Assembly: GCF_002909485.1 (NCBI RefSeq)
Contig: NZ_PPXG01000001.1
Location: 248,001-312,000 of the forward strand
Length of the DNA stretch: 64,000 nucleotides
Reading direction: 5' to 3'
DNA from: Stutzerimonas stutzeri
GTDB taxonomy: Bacteria; Pseudomonadota; Gammaproteobacteria; Pseudomonadales; Pseudomonadaceae
The notes under the pieces were generated by a model that saw nothing but the letters and a program-made list of their open reading frames with translations, was not told the DNA's origin and did no database searches. Of the stretch, positions 17,969 through 27,427 are shown piece by piece. How positions within the stretch are numbered: position 1 is the first letter of the stretch; each line of letters begins with the position of its first letter. Both the position numbers and the translations under genes were made by a program.

Positions 17969-19965
17969 GCGCGAAGCCGGGGATTCCGCGCAACAGCCTG
18001 ATCTGGCTACTGGTTGCACAGGTACTGGTGATCCTGCCGCACCTCACTCACCTGCCGTTGTGGATCATTGGTTTGTGGCTGGGATGCGCCAGCTGGCGAA
18101 TTCAGATATTTCGTATGCGTGCGCGTTATCCACGCAGCTGGCTGAAGGCGCTACTGATGATTGGCGCAGGCTTCGGCGTGTACTTCTCACGAGGCAGCCT
18201 GGTCGGCCTGGAAGCCGGCGTAGTGCTGCTGATCGCGGCATTCATTCTCAAGCTGGTGGAGATGAGTACCCGTCGCGATGCGCTGGTGCTGATCTTCCTC
18301 GGTTTCTTTGCTGTCGTGACCAGCTACCTATTCGAGGACAGCCTGGTGGCTGGGATTTACAGCCTGCTGCCTGTTACAGCACTACTGGCAGCGATGATCG
18401 GACTGCAGCAGAGCACTCTGGTGACCCGGCCATGGCCAACCGTACGCTTGGCCGGTTCGCTGTTGTTGCAGGCGATCCCCCTGATGCTGGTGCTGTTCCT
18501 GTTCTTCCCCCGACTGCCGCCGCTCTGGTCGTTGCCGCAAGCCGGCGATCAGGGCGTCACCGGCTTGGCCGATCATATGGCGCCCGGTGATATCGCGCGC
18601 CTGAGCCGCTCGCCGGAGCTGGCCTTTCGCGTCAGCTTCGATGGCGACATTCCTCCTCGGAACCAGCTGTATTGGCGCGCCGTGACGTTCGAGCGATTCG
18701 ATGGTCGGCGCTGGTCGCAATCCTATGCCTCTCACGTGCCGCAGGCGCCGGAATGGCAGAAGGCCGGCGAGCCGCTGAGTTACAACGTGGTGATGCAGCC
18801 CAGCGGGCAGCCATGGCTGTTTGCGCTGGACGTCCCGGAAGTCGCTACGGGACAGGCTCAGATGATGTCCGATTTCCATTTGCAGCGCCGCCAACCGGTG
18901 AACCAGCCGCTGATGTATCAGGTGACGTCCTGGTTGGACGCTCGTCGTGAGGCAACCAGCGCGCCGGAGAGTCTAGGCCGTGCGTTGCAGCTACCGGAGC
19001 ACGGTAACCCACGCAGCCGCGCATGGGCTGCGGAGCTAAGGCGCTCGGCTCAGGAGCCGCAGGCCATGGTGGATGCGCTGTTGAGGCACTTCAATCGCCA
19101 GCCTTATTACTACACTCTGGAGCCCCCGCCGGTGGGGAGTCATATCGTCGACGATTTTCTGTTCGAAACACGCAGCGGCTTCTGTGCGCATTACGCTGGT
19201 GCAATGACCTTTGTCTTGCGCGCGGCTGGCATTCCGGCGCGTGTGGTGGCCGGTTATCAGGGGGGCGAGGTCAATCCGGCCGGCAACTACCTTTCGGTTC
19301 ATCAGTTCGACGCCCATGCCTGGGTCGAGTACTGGGATGCCGAGCGCGGCTGGGTCAGTGTCGATCCGACGTTCCAGGTCGCACCTGAGCGAATCGAGCA
19401 GGGACTGGAGCAGGCATTGGCTCGAGAGCAGAGTTTTCTTGCCGATGAGCCCATGTCGCTGCTGCGCTACCGCGATATTGGCTGGCTGAATGCGCTGCGG
19501 TTGCGCTGGGACAGCATCAACTACGGCTGGCAACGCTGGGTGCTCAATTATCAGGGTGATCAGCAATCGGAGACGCTGAGGCGCTGGTTCGGCAAGCTTG
19601 ATGGTCAGACGCTCGGCCTCGGGCTGGTCGCGGTATTGGGCATTCTGATCGCGGCGCTGGCGTTGTTGTTGTTCAAGCCCTGGCGTCGTGAAACCGACGT
19701 GCAGCAGCGGATATTCGGGCGTTTCGAGCGTCTGCTGGCGCGCCATGGTGCTTGTCGTCGCAAAGGCGAGGGCGCACGTAGTTATGCTGAGCGCGCAGCT
19801 GCAATGCTGCCCGACCAGGCACCGGCGATCTTGGCGTTCGTCAGGCTCTACGAGGCGCAGCGCTATGCGCAGCAAGCGGGCTCGGCAGATGAGCTCTCAG
19901 ATGCCTTGCACCAGCTTCGTCGAGCGTTGCCCTGGCGTTTGACGCTCTCCGTTGATCGCCCCTGA
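17965..19965 (+). CDS. tgpA: TgpA family transglutaminase-like membrane protein
   Basis: A 666-residue inner-membrane protein starting with GTG inside the end of the DUF58 gene. Five to six N-terminal helices (about 10-190, DUF3488) are followed by a periplasmic transglutaminase-like domain with the triad Cys407 (TRSGFCAHYAG), His451 (FDAHAWVEYW) and Asp467 (SVDPTFQ). A last helix at about 553-573 precedes a cytosolic DUF4129-like tail. In P. aeruginosa the homologue TgpA is reported essential for growth; its substrate is not established. Confidence 0.92.
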   Translation: MSAKPGIPRNSLIWLLVAQVLVILPHLTHLPLWIIGLWLGCASWRIQIFRMRARYPRSWLKALLMIGAGFGVYFSRGSLVGLEAGVVLLIAAFILKLVEMSTRRDALVLIFLGFFAVVTSYLFEDSLVAGIYSLLPVTALLAAMIGLQQSTLVTRPWPTVRLAGSLLLQAIPLMLVLFLFFPRLPPLWSLPQAGDQGVTGLADHMAPGDIARLSRSPELAFRVSFDGDIPPRNQLYWRAVTFERFDGRRWSQSYASHVPQAPEWQKAGEPLSYNVVMQPSGQPWLFALDVPEVATGQAQMMSDFHLQRRQPVNQPLMYQVTSWLDARREATSAPESLGRALQLPEHGNPRSRAWAAELRRSAQEPQAMVDALLRHFNRQPYYYTLEPPPVGSHIVDDFLFETRSGFCAHYAGAMTFVLRAAGIPARVVAGYQGGEVNPAGNYLSVHQFDAHAWVEYWDAERGWVSVDPTFQVAPERIEQGLEQALAREQSFLADEPMSLLRYRDIGWLNALRLRWDSINYGWQRWVLNYQGDQQSETLRRWFGKLDGQTLGLGLVAVLGILIAALALLLFKPWRRETDVQQRIFGRFERLLARHGACRRKGEGARSYAERAAAMLPDQAPAILAFVRLYEAQRYAQQAGSADELSDALHQLRRALPWRLTLSVDRP

Positions 19966-20086
19966 GCGCCCCATTGCCAGCGTAGATGATTCAGCATTCC
20001 ATTCGTTGGCTCTGGCCTGGCAGGCTCGCACCCACGCCAACGCGCCTATAACATCGCTCGGTATAACGAACGATAACGAGGTGGAT

Positions 20087-20884
20087 ATGGAGCTTTGCGA
20101 GCTGCTGCAGGCGGTACGTGACAATCCCGACAACGTGGTAGTGCCTGCTAGTTGGGGGCAAGGCCGTGCCGGCTTCGGTGGCTTGGTTGCTGCGCTGGTC
20201 TTCGAAAGCATGCGCGCCAAGGTGCCCGAGGGCAGGCCGCTGCGCTCGTTGGCAATCACCTTCGTCGGGCCACTGGCGCTGGATAAGCCAGCGCTTTTCG
20301 AGGCCGAGGTGTTGCGCGAAGGCAAGGCGGTTAGCCAGATGCTTGGCCGCGCGGTGCAGGATGGTCAGGTTGTCACCATCGTCCAGGGGAGTTTTGGCGC
20401 GCCACGGAGCTCGGTAGTGGATGTTGCGGCTGAGCCGGCGCCGGCGATGCCGCCAGTCGAAGCCTGTCAGGAGCTACCCTATGTACCTGGAGTGACACCG
20501 GAGTTCACCCGATACCTGGCGATGCGTTGGGGGATCGGCGGGTTGCCGTTCTCCGGTAACAAATCCCGCGAGATGGGAGGCTGGGTTCGACAGCGCGGGG
20601 ATTTGCCTCGCGAGCCAATGACCGAGGCACACCTGCTGGCGCTGGTCGATGCCTGGCCTCCTGCCGTGCTGCCGCATCTGCAAAACTTCGCCCCCGGCAG
20701 TTCGCTGACCTGGACCATCGAGTTCATCCAACCACTTCCCAGTCTCGACACACACGACTGGTGCATGTACCGCGCGCTGATCGAGCATGCGCGCGATGGT
20801 TATGGTCATTGCTCTGCCGCATTGTGGACGCCAGCGGGCGAGCTTATCGCCCTGAGTCGGCAGACGGTGACGGTGTTCGGCTGA
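20087..20884 (+). CDS. TesB-like acyl-CoA thioesterase family protein
   Basis: A 265-residue protein with two hot-dog repeats, as in the thioesterase-like superfamily. Typical stretches are GQGRAGFGGLVAALVFESM in the first half and NFAPGSSLTWTIEFIQPLP in the second. The ATG at 20087 follows a GAGGTGG ribosome binding site; an upstream in-frame extension to 19952 would overlap tgpA and is not family-like. It probably hydrolyses acyl-CoA in the cytosol; the chain length is unknown. Confidence 0.75.
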   Translation: MELCELLQAVRDNPDNVVVPASWGQGRAGFGGLVAALVFESMRAKVPEGRPLRSLAITFVGPLALDKPALFEAEVLREGKAVSQMLGRAVQDGQVVTIVQGSFGAPRSSVVDVAAEPAPAMPPVEACQELPYVPGVTPEFTRYLAMRWGIGGLPFSGNKSREMGGWVRQRGDLPREPMTEAHLLALVDAWPPAVLPHLQNFAPGSSLTWTIEFIQPLPSLDTHDWCMYRALIEHARDGYGHCSAALWTPAGELIALSRQTVTVFG

Positions 20885-20933
20885 CTACAAGTTCCGCTTC
20901 GAGCCGCACATATCGAAGCCGCTGCATTGCAGT

Positions 20934-20961
20934 GCGTGGCACAGTGATCACTCTGCCACGC
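20934..20961. terminator. Bidirectional terminator between thioesterase and rhodanese genes
   Basis: GCGTGGCA and TGCCACGC form an 8-bp stem whose 12-base loop contains the palindrome AGTGATCACT, giving a nearly continuous hairpin. It lies between two convergent stop codons. Confidence 0.6.
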
Positions 20962-20971
20962 GGCTGAATCA

Positions 20972-21520
20972 TCATTTGCGATCGGTGCGGTAGATCTTCT
21001 CGGAATTTATCTTCGGGCTCCACGGCAGGTTCGAGTTCTGCCAGCCGTTCTGCAGACGGAAGCCGGCTTGTGGCCCTTCCTTTATAGCCGAGCCCTGGAA
21101 GCCATCAACCACATAGCGAGCGTTGGGGAAGCCGTTCTCGCGCAGGAAGTCGGCGCTTGGTTTGCCACGTTCACTACCCGAGCGGCACATGGTGATGATT
21201 TCGGCATCGGTGCCCAATCCTCGGTTGTCCAGCTCCGCCCGGATCTGTGCGATGAATTGAGGATTGCGATTGGTCTGGAACACCCCGCGTTCATCATTCC
21301 AGCTGTTGCGGTCAACCAGCAGGAACGGCACGTTGACATCGACCGCGTCGGTGAAGCCGACAAACATGATTTCTACGGGGTCGCGAACATCTACGAAGAG
21401 CACCTGCGCGTTTTCCTGCTGAGAACGGGCGTAGGCGTCTTGTGGGGATATTTCGGGTTCCACCGCTTGAGCGGTGGCGGCCAGCAGACCGAGGGAGGCA
21501 GCGATCAACAAGGTTTTCAT
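20972..21520 (-). CDS. Exported rhodanese-like domain protein
   Basis: A 182-residue protein with a signal peptide (about 1-19, cleavage after AQA), so periplasmic. One rhodanese domain follows, with the active-site loop MCRSGSERG carrying Cys112, the sulfurtransferase nucleophile. GGAG lies eight bases before the ATG. A CsoR/CstR-like palindrome sits about 45 bases upstream (21565-21580), which suggests control by copper, persulfide or a related signal. Confidence 0.85.
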   Translation of the reverse strand: MKTLLIAASLGLLAATAQAVEPEISPQDAYARSQQENAQVLFVDVRDPVEIMFVGFTDAVDVNVPFLLVDRNSWNDERGVFQTNRNPQFIAQIRAELDNRGLGTDAEIITMCRSGSERGKPSADFLRENGFPNARYVVDGFQGSAIKEGPQAGFRLQNGWQNSNLPWSPKINSEKIYRTDRK

Positions 21521-21564
21521 TGGGATGCTCCAGCATGTTTGAGAAAAGTAGGCTGACTAATCAT

Positions 21565-21580
21565 ATACCCATGGGGGTAT
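21565..21580 (-). promoter_or_regulatory. CsoR/CstR-like operator upstream of the rhodanese gene
   Basis: ATACCC-ATGG-GGGTAT is a perfect 6-bp inverted repeat resembling the C/G-run operators of the CsoR/CstR/FrmR family. It overlaps a TATGAT-like -10 candidate on the minus strand about 45-60 bases before the rhodanese start. The palindrome is seen; regulator identity is inferred, and no csoR-type gene is in the window. Confidence 0.45.
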
Positions 21581-21913
21581 TTATCCGGCTAATGATATTG
21601 CAGCGCTTTCCTTCAAGCGTTGTGCATCGCTCTGTTGCATCCAGATGTGTGCTCAATAGTGGCCAACCACCTTTGCAAACCAGGAAGATCAGCAGTTGAA
21701 ATGGGCATCGGTGGTAAAGATATTTGTCGCGGCCCAGTTGGTTGGCAATGATCTGTAGCAAGGTCGGGCGCTGGTCCAGCGGTGCAGCCCAGCAGGCTGA
21801 GCTAGTCTCTTAACCAGCGTTATGGGAAAGAGCGTCAGGCGAGACAGGGTTGAGCGTTAGAGACATTAACCGGCTTGGCTCCTGTTTACTGGTGCACCAG
21901 CGGAGATTTGGCA
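21581..21913. other. Intergenic region before the unknown helical protein
   Basis: About 330 bases without a supportable gene. A 66-codon minus-strand frame at 21561-21761 lacks a convincing ribosome binding site and family resemblance. The promoter for the gene at 21914 should be here, but I see no clear match. Confidence 0.5.
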
Positions 21914-22369
21914 ATGAAGATCGAGCGATTCGAAGACCTGATCGACTGGACACGCGACACCCATGCCATGCTGGCGCGTTGCATGGCGCGCTGTTCCGAC
22001 AAGCACGAGGAAACCCGCGCCAAATGGCTGCTGGTCTATATTGCCGACCACGAGCGAGCCCTGGCAGAAACGGTCGACAAGATCGAGAAGCATGCCGACC
22101 CGAAGGCATTGCACACCTGGATCTACGACTACCTGACACGCAATCCGGTTTTGCGCAATCAGGCCTGTAAGGCTTACGACACCATGACAGTGGAGGAGAT
22201 CTCGCTGGATATCTTCACCATCCACAATCAGGTCATCGATCTCTACCGCTCCCTGGCCCGCCGTGCCGAGATCGACGGTGCTCGCAATCTGGCCGAAGAT
22301 CTGCTGCATCTTGAGGAGCACGAAACGATGCGGCTGGCGCGGCAGGTGAGCCGTATCCACGAGATGTAA
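21914..22369 (+). CDS. Hypothetical helical protein with His/Glu motifs
   Basis: A 151-residue cytosolic protein I do not recognise with certainty. It is all-helical in appearance and rich in His and Glu; motifs such as IADHERALAE and LLHLEEHETMRLARQ recall the ExxH pattern of ferritin-like or hemerythrin-like metal sites. No signal peptide or membrane segment is visible. The ATG at 21914 has GGAG about eight bases upstream. It sits alone between the rhodanese and YqaA-type genes. Confidence 0.65.
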   Translation: MKIERFEDLIDWTRDTHAMLARCMARCSDKHEETRAKWLLVYIADHERALAETVDKIEKHADPKALHTWIYDYLTRNPVLRNQACKAYDTMTVEEISLDIFTIHNQVIDLYRSLARRAEIDGARNLAEDLLHLEEHETMRLARQVSRIHEM

Positions 22370-22438
22370 GCGCAGGCGTGGGCAGGCCATTTCGAGCATA
22401 CTGCCGCACTAATCAGAATGCTGCTCACGGGGCGGTGA

Positions 22439-22876
22439 ATGCTCGCGCTTTCCGGCTATCTCGGCCTTTTTCTCTCTGCCTTCGGTGCTGCCACTTTGCT
22501 TCCCATGCAGTCAGAGGCGGTGCTCGCCGGACTCCTTCTTTCCGAGCGCTACACGGCCTGGGCCCTGGTCGCCGTGGCTAGCCTGGGCAATGTACTCGGC
22601 TCGGTGGTGAACTGGCTGCTCGGGCGTTACGTCGAGCATTTTCGCCACAAGCGCTGGTTTCCGGTCAACGAGCGGCAGCTGGCCAAGGCACAGCAAAGCT
22701 ATCACCGCTACGGTCGCTGGACCTTGCTGCTCAGCTGGGTGCCGATCATCGGTGATCCGCTTACGCTGGTCGCGGGTGTCATGCGCGAACCGCTATGGAG
22801 CTTTCTTCTGATCGTCACGTTGGCCAAGACCGCACGCTATCTGATCGTGATGGGGCTGACGCTCGGCTGGATGTGA
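22439..22876 (+). CDS. YqaA/DedA-type (SNARE-associated) membrane protein
   Basis: A 145-residue inner-membrane protein with about four hydrophobic segments. The sequence LSGYLGLFLSAFGAATLLPMQSEAVLAG and the NVLGSVVNWLLGRY motif are typical of YqaA, a short relative of DedA proteins. Members are thought to take part in membrane homeostasis or lipid transport; the exact role here is unknown. Confidence 0.85.
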   Translation: MLALSGYLGLFLSAFGAATLLPMQSEAVLAGLLLSERYTAWALVAVASLGNVLGSVVNWLLGRYVEHFRHKRWFPVNERQLAKAQQSYHRYGRWTLLLSWVPIIGDPLTLVAGVMREPLWSFLLIVTLAKTARYLIVMGLTLGWM

Positions 22877-22947
22877 CGCAAGGGCTGACAGCACGACCAT
22901 GCCTGGTCGATCATGCGCCATCTACAACCGACAGGAATCCGAGCGGC

Positions 22948-24015
22948 ATGATCATCGAGGCACAAACGACAGCAGACGCAGCGGTCGGCACAGCCAGTGC
23001 CAGCCGTGACAGCATCAGTGTCCGTTTGGTGGCCGAGGCACTGCTCGGTTTCGTCGGGGCGCGGCTGAGCGGCGAGCAACTGCTGGAGGAAATCGGTCTT
23101 GACCGCGCCTGCCTGCAAGATCCCGACGGCCGCATGGACGTGCGCGACTACTCGCAACTCTGGCTGCGTTTGGCGCGGCGCTTCGACGACGAATTCTTCG
23201 GCATGGACCCGCGCCGGCTGCGCTCGGGCAGCTTCGTTTTTCTCAGCCGCAGCTGTCTGCAACAGCCCACGCTGGAGAAAGCACTGGTTCACGCGCTGGA
23301 GTTTCTCGGCCTGGGGTTGGAGAACCTGCGCGGCAAGCTGATCCGCAGCCAGAGCCTGGCAGAGGTGGTGCTGCGCGAGCGCAACGCCGAGCCGGCGAGA
23401 GCCTTCTGCTACTTCACCTTCTGGATGCTGCTGCACGGTCTGGCCTGCTGGCTGGTAGGGCGGCGCATCCCGCTGCTGGCGGTCGAGTTGCGTTGTGCCG
23501 AGCCGGACTACACGGACGATTACCGGGTGATGTTTTCCGACAACCTGCGTTTCGGCCGACCCTCGACACGGATCATCTTCGCTGCCGAAGTGCTCGACCT
23601 GCCGATCCGTCGCAGCGAAGCGGAGTTGCGTGTTTTTCTCGCCGAGGCCCCGGCGAACATTCTGGTGCGCTACCGTGATCATTCCAGTCTGGCGAGTCGC
23701 ATCAAGCAGCACTTGCGCAGCCTGCCTGCCGAACGCTGGCCGGACAGCGAGACGCTGGCACAGACGCTGTGCATCTCGGCCTCGACGTTCCGTCGCCGGC
23801 TGGCGGAGGCGGGGCAGCCTTATCAAGCGATCAAGGATGGCTTGCGCCAGGAAATGGCGACCGAGTGGCTGGCTGATGCCACCATCAGCTACGGGGAAAT
23901 CGCCGAGCGCCTTGGGTTTGCCGATGTCAGCTCGTTCTACAAGGCGTTCCGCAAGTGGACGGGTATCAATCCGGGCCACTACCGCAATCTGATTCTGGCG
24001 CCGGCACGGCGCTGA
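22948..24015 (+). CDS. AraC family transcriptional regulator
   Basis: A 355-residue regulator. The N-terminal 220 residues resemble the arabinose-binding-like domain of OruR/ArgR-type AraC proteins (PF12625). The C-terminal AraC helix-turn-helix pair lies at about 250-350 (LAQTLCISASTFRRRLAEAG and YGEIAERLGFADVSSFYKAFRKWTG; each is a separate HTH). The ATG at 22948 follows AGGAA. It precedes the same-strand acyl-CoA catabolic operon by 177 bases and is its probable activator, with the inducer likely an acyl-CoA or related acid. Confidence 0.88.
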   Translation: MIIEAQTTADAAVGTASASRDSISVRLVAEALLGFVGARLSGEQLLEEIGLDRACLQDPDGRMDVRDYSQLWLRLARRFDDEFFGMDPRRLRSGSFVFLSRSCLQQPTLEKALVHALEFLGLGLENLRGKLIRSQSLAEVVLRERNAEPARAFCYFTFWMLLHGLACWLVGRRIPLLAVELRCAEPDYTDDYRVMFSDNLRFGRPSTRIIFAAEVLDLPIRRSEAELRVFLAEAPANILVRYRDHSSLASRIKQHLRSLPAERWPDSETLAQTLCISASTFRRRLAEAGQPYQAIKDGLRQEMATEWLADATISYGEIAERLGFADVSSFYKAFRKWTGINPGHYRNLILAPARR

Positions 24016-24071
24016 TTCCCTCGCCTCGCAGCTTCCGGCCGCTGACGTACATCGCGGCGTTGGCGTAGTCG

Positions 24072-24093
24072 CGTTTTGCCATTGGCCAAAACG
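24072..24093. promoter_or_regulatory. Palindrome between the AraC gene and the catabolic operon
   Basis: CGTTTTG and CAAAACG form perfect 7-bp arms around an 8-base centre CCATTGGC. It lies 100-120 bases before the SDR start. It could be an operator for the upstream regulator, or the terminator of the regulator gene; no T tract follows, which favours an operator. Confidence 0.35.
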
Positions 24094-24166
24094 GTCAGGC
24101 AGGTTGAGAACATCGACCATTGCCGCACCCGTGCTGCTGTCCAAAGATAACCCCGGCTTCGCACCG

Positions 24167-24178
24167 AATAACAACAAG
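24167..24178 (+). promoter_or_regulatory. A-rich CA motif (possible Hfq/Crc site) before the SDR operon
   Basis: AATAACAACAAG ends a few bases before the GGGAGAGAG ribosome binding site of the gene starting at 24193. The pattern equals the A-rich repeats used by Hfq/Crc to block translation in pseudomonads. Confidence 0.55.
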
Positions 24179-24192
24179 CACGGGAGAGAGCC

Positions 24193-24960
24193 ATGCACAT
24201 TCGCGACAAGGTATTCCTCATTACGGGCGGCGCTTCCGGCCTCGGCGCTGCGGCGGCCCAGGCGCTGGTCGAGGCGGGTGGCAAGGTCGTGCTCGCCGAC
24301 CTGGATGAAGCGGCGGCCAATGCCACTGCCGAGGGGCTGGGGCCCAATGCGCTGGGCGTTGTTGCCGACATTCGTGACGAACAGGCCGCACGCTACGCCG
24401 TCGCCACCGCCCGCGAACATTTCGGCGGGCTGCACGGGCTGGTCAACTGCGCCGGCGTCGCCGGCGGCGAGAAAGTCCTCGGTCGCAATGGTCCGCACAG
24501 CCTCGACGCTTTCAGCCGCATCGTTGGTATCAACCTGATCGGCAGCTTCAATATGCTGCGGCTGGCCGCCGAGGCCATGGCCGAGAACGCGCCAGACGCC
24601 GATGGCGAGCGCGGCGCGATCATCAATACCGCATCGATTGCCGCCTTCGACGGGCAGATCGGCCAGGCTGCCTATGCCGCGTCCAAGGGCGGTGTGGTCA
24701 GCATGACCCTGCCGGCCGCCCGCGAGCTGGCCCGCTTCGGCATCCGCGTGATGACCATTGCGCCCGGCGTGTTCGAGACGCCGATGATGGCCGGCATGAC
24801 TCAGGAAATCCGTGACTCGCTGGCCGCCGGCGTGCCGTTCCCGCCACGCCTGGGTCACCCAGCCGAATACGCCGCGCTGGTGCGGCACATCTTCGAGAAC
24901 AGCATGCTCAACGGTGAGGTGATCCGCCTCGACGGCGCCTTGCGCATGGCCGCCAAGTAA
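24193..24960 (+). CDS. SDR family dehydrogenase, probable 3-hydroxyacyl-CoA (2-methyl-3-hydroxybutyryl-CoA) dehydrogenase
   Basis: A 255-residue classical short-chain dehydrogenase. The cofactor motif is TGGASGLG (11-18), NCAGVAGG follows, and the catalytic set Ser148, Tyr161 and Lys165 is intact (NTASIA and AAYAASKGG). The sequence resembles type II 3-hydroxyacyl-CoA dehydrogenases (HSD17B10-like), which oxidise 2-methyl-3-hydroxybutyryl-CoA in isoleucine degradation. It begins an operon with thiolase 11 bases downstream, fitting consecutive steps of beta-oxidation. The CA motif in its leader suggests catabolite repression. Confidence 0.85.
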   Translation: MHIRDKVFLITGGASGLGAAAAQALVEAGGKVVLADLDEAAANATAEGLGPNALGVVADIRDEQAARYAVATAREHFGGLHGLVNCAGVAGGEKVLGRNGPHSLDAFSRIVGINLIGSFNMLRLAAEAMAENAPDADGERGAIINTASIAAFDGQIGQAAYAASKGGVVSMTLPAARELARFGIRVMTIAPGVFETPMMAGMTQEIRDSLAAGVPFPPRLGHPAEYAALVRHIFENSMLNGEVIRLDGALRMAAK

Positions 24961-24971
24961 AGGAAGCAGAA

Positions 24972-26156
24972 ATGAAAGATGATCCGATCGTAATCGTCAG
25001 CAGCGCGCGCACGCCCATGGGTGGTTTCCAGGGTGACCTGCTGGGCATGACGGCGCCGCAGCTCGGCGCTGCCGCCATCCGCGCGGCGGTGGAGCGCAGC
25101 GGCCTGCCGGCCGAGAACGTGCAGGACGTGCTGATGGGCTGCGTGCTGCCCGCTGGTCAGGGCCAAGCCCCAGCGCGCCAGGCCGCTCTCGGCGCCGGGC
25201 TGACCCGCGCCACCACCTGCACGACGGTGAACAAGATGTGTGGTTCGGGCATGCAGACGGTGATCATGGCTCACGACCAGTTGCTCGCGGGCAGCGCGGA
25301 AATCGTCGTCGCCGGCGGCATGGAGAGCATGTCCAACGCGCCGTATCTGCTCGACCGCGCCCGCGGCGGGTACCGCATGGGGCACGGTCGGGTGCTGGAC
25401 CACATGTTTCTAGACGGCTTGGAAGATGCCTACGACAAGGGCCGCCTGATGGGCACCTTCGCCGAGGAATGTGCCGATACGTTCGGCTTCACGCGTGAAG
25501 AGCAGGACGCGTTCGCGCTGGAATCGCTACGTCGGGCGCAGGTGGCGATCAGCGAAGGGCGCTTCGCCGATGAGATCGTTGCGCTGGAGGTTACCCAGGG
25601 CAAACAGCAGCGCCAGATCCGCGATGACGAGCAGCCGCCCAAGGCTATGCCGGAAAAGATCCCCACCCTGAGACCGGCGTTCCGCGAGGGCGGCACGGTG
25701 ACTGCGGCCAACTCAAGCTCGATTTCCGACGGCGCCGCCGCGCTGTTGCTGATGCGCCGCTCCGAAGCCGAGCGCTGGGGCCTGCAGCCGCAGGCGGTGA
25801 TCCACGGCCACGCGGCCTACGCCGATGCACCGAACCTGTTCACCACGGCGCCAATCGGCGCGATCCGCAAATTGATGGAACGCACCGGCTGGTCGATTGA
25901 CGACGTGGATCTGTTCGAGATCAACGAAGCCTTCGCGGTCGTCGCCATGGCCAGCATCCGCGAGCTCGGTCTGGACCATGCCAAGGTCAACGTCAACGGT
26001 GGCGCCTGTGCGCTTGGTCATCCGATCGGTGCCTCCGGCGCGCGGATTCTGGTGACGCTGCTTTCGGCCCTCCGTGCCCGTGGCCTGCGCCGTGGCGTGG
26101 CGGCGATCTGCATCGGCGGCGGCGAAGCCACCGCCATGGCCGTCGAACTGATCTGA
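24972..26156 (+). CDS. Acetyl-CoA C-acyltransferase (thiolase)
   Basis: A 394-residue thiolase. The nucleophile Cys90 lies in NKMCGSGMQ, His350 in [10 protein letters not shown] and the second Cys380 in CIGGGEA, matching canonical spacing. AAAGGA precedes the ATG. Together with the adjacent SDR and acyl-CoA dehydrogenase it would cleave a 3-ketoacyl-CoA; given the context, 2-methylacetoacetyl-CoA to acetyl-CoA and propionyl-CoA is likely, but straight-chain substrates are possible. Confidence 0.92.
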   Translation: MKDDPIVIVSSARTPMGGFQGDLLGMTAPQLGAAAIRAAVERSGLPAENVQDVLMGCVLPAGQGQAPARQAALGAGLTRATTCTTVNKMCGSGMQTVIMAHDQLLAGSAEIVVAGGMESMSNAPYLLDRARGGYRMGHGRVLDHMFLDGLEDAYDKGRLMGTFAEECADTFGFTREEQDAFALESLRRAQVAISEGRFADEIVALEVTQGKQQRQIRDDEQPPKAMPEKIPTLRPAFREGGTVTAANSSSISDGAAALLLMRRSEAERWGLQPQAVIHGHAAYADAPNLFTTAPIGAIRKLMERTGWSIDDVDLFEINEAFAVVAMASIRELGLDHAKVNVNGGACALGHPIGASGARILVTLLSALRARGLRRGVAAICIGGGEATAMAVELI

Positions 26157-26166
26157 GGAGGCATCC

Positions 26167-27306
26167 ATGCTGCCCAATGAAGATCAAAACGCGATCGCCG
26201 AGATGGCTCGCCAGTTCGCTCAGGAACGCCTGAAGCCGTTCGCCGAACAGTGGAGCCGCGAGCATCGCTATCCCGCCGAGGCAATCGGCGAAATGGCCGC
26301 GCTCGGCTTCTTCGGCATGCTTGTACCGGAGCAGTGGGGCGGCAGCGACACCGGGTACCTGGCCTATGCCATGGCACTGGAAGAGATTGCCGCCGGTGAC
26401 GGCGCCTGCTCAACCATCATGAGCGTGCACAACTCGGTAGGCTGCGTGCCGATCCTGCGTTTCGGCAACGATCAGCAGAAGCGCGACTTCCTTGCCCCGC
26501 TGGCACGCGGCGAGCAGATCGGCGCCTTTGCCCTGACCGAACCGCAGGCCGGCTCCGACGCCAGCAGCCTGCGTACTCGAGCCCGGCGTGACGGCGATCA
26601 TTACGTGCTCAACGGCGCCAAGCAGTTCATTACCTCCGGCAAGCATGCCGGCACCGTAATCGTCTTCGCGGTGACCGACCCGGATGCCGGCAAGCGCGGC
26701 ATCAGTGCCTTTATCGTGCCCACCGACAGCCCCGGCTATCAGGTGGTGCGGGTCGAGGACAAGCTCGGCCAGCACGCCTCGGATACCTGTCAGATCGCCT
26801 TCGAGGACCTGCGCGTGCCGGTCGCCAACCGGCTGGGCGAGGAGGGCGAAGGCTACCGCATTGCCCTGGCAAACCTAGAAGGGGGACGCATCGGCATCGC
26901 CGCCCAGGCGGTGGGCATGGCGCGCGCGGCGTTCGAGGCGGCGCGTGATTACGCCCGGGACCGCGAAACCTTCGGCAAGCCGATCATCGAGCATCAGGCC
27001 GTGGCTTTCCGTCTGGCTGACATGGCTACGCAGATCGCTGTGGCACGGCAGATGGTCCATCACGCTGCGGCGCTGCGCGAGGCCGGACGGCCGGCATTGG
27101 TGGAGGCCTCGATGGCCAAGCTGTTCGCCTCGGAGATGGCGGAAAAGGTCTGCTCGGCAGCGATACAGACCCTGGGCGGCTATGGCTACCTGTCCGACTT
27201 CCCGGTGGAGCGTATCTACCGCGACGTGCGGGTCTGCCAGATCTACGAAGGCACCAGCGATATTCAGCGCCTGGTCATCGCGCGCAACCTCGGAGGGCCG
27301 GCCTGA
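26167..27306 (+). CDS. Acyl-CoA dehydrogenase (short/branched-chain type)
   Basis: A 379-residue FAD-dependent acyl-CoA dehydrogenase. FAD and substrate motifs [17 protein letters not shown] and [10 protein letters not shown] are visible, and the catalytic Glu361 lies in [17 protein letters not shown], the short-chain position. GAGGAGG lies upstream of the ATG, ten bases after the thiolase stop. Probable role: first oxidation of 2-methylbutyryl-CoA or a similar short acyl-CoA, passing electrons to ETF. It is a paralogue of the dehydrogenase at 31666-32817. Confidence 0.92.
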   Translation: MLPNEDQNAIAEMARQFAQERLKPFAEQWSREHRYPAEAIGEMAALGFFGMLVPEQWGGSDTGYLAYAMALEEIAAGDGACSTIMSVHNSVGCVPILRFGNDQQKRDFLAPLARGEQIGAFALTEPQAGSDASSLRTRARRDGDHYVLNGAKQFITSGKHAGTVIVFAVTDPDAGKRGISAFIVPTDSPGYQVVRVEDKLGQHASDTCQIAFEDLRVPVANRLGEEGEGYRIALANLEGGRIGIAAQAVGMARAAFEAARDYARDRETFGKPIIEHQAVAFRLADMATQIAVARQMVHHAAALREAGRPALVEASMAKLFASEMAEKVCSAAIQTLGGYGYLSDFPVERIYRDVRVCQIYEGTSDIQRLVIARNLGGPA

Positions 27307-27400
27307 CCTGAACCAGCTGCGCCTGCGTGCCCTGCGGCGCATCGATACATGATTTCAAGTGGTGCCGGTAGAACGCTGTTTCCTCGACCGGTACTTGCAC

Positions 27401-27412
27401 AATAAAAACAAG
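27401..27412 (+). promoter_or_regulatory. A-rich CA motif (possible Hfq/Crc site) before the acyl-CoA ligase
   Basis: AATAAAAACAAG lies 15 bases before the ligase ATG and immediately upstream of its AGGTAGGAAA ribosome binding region. It fits the AANAANAA pattern. Confidence 0.5.
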
Positions 27413-27427
27413 ATAGAGGTAGGAAAC

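Noticed and set aside
22837..24888. Long open frame of 683 codons on the minus strand over the AraC and SDR genes
   Set aside because: It is the antisense shadow of two well-supported genes in GC-rich sequence; its translation is low-complexity and rich in His, Arg and Gln, with no known domain.
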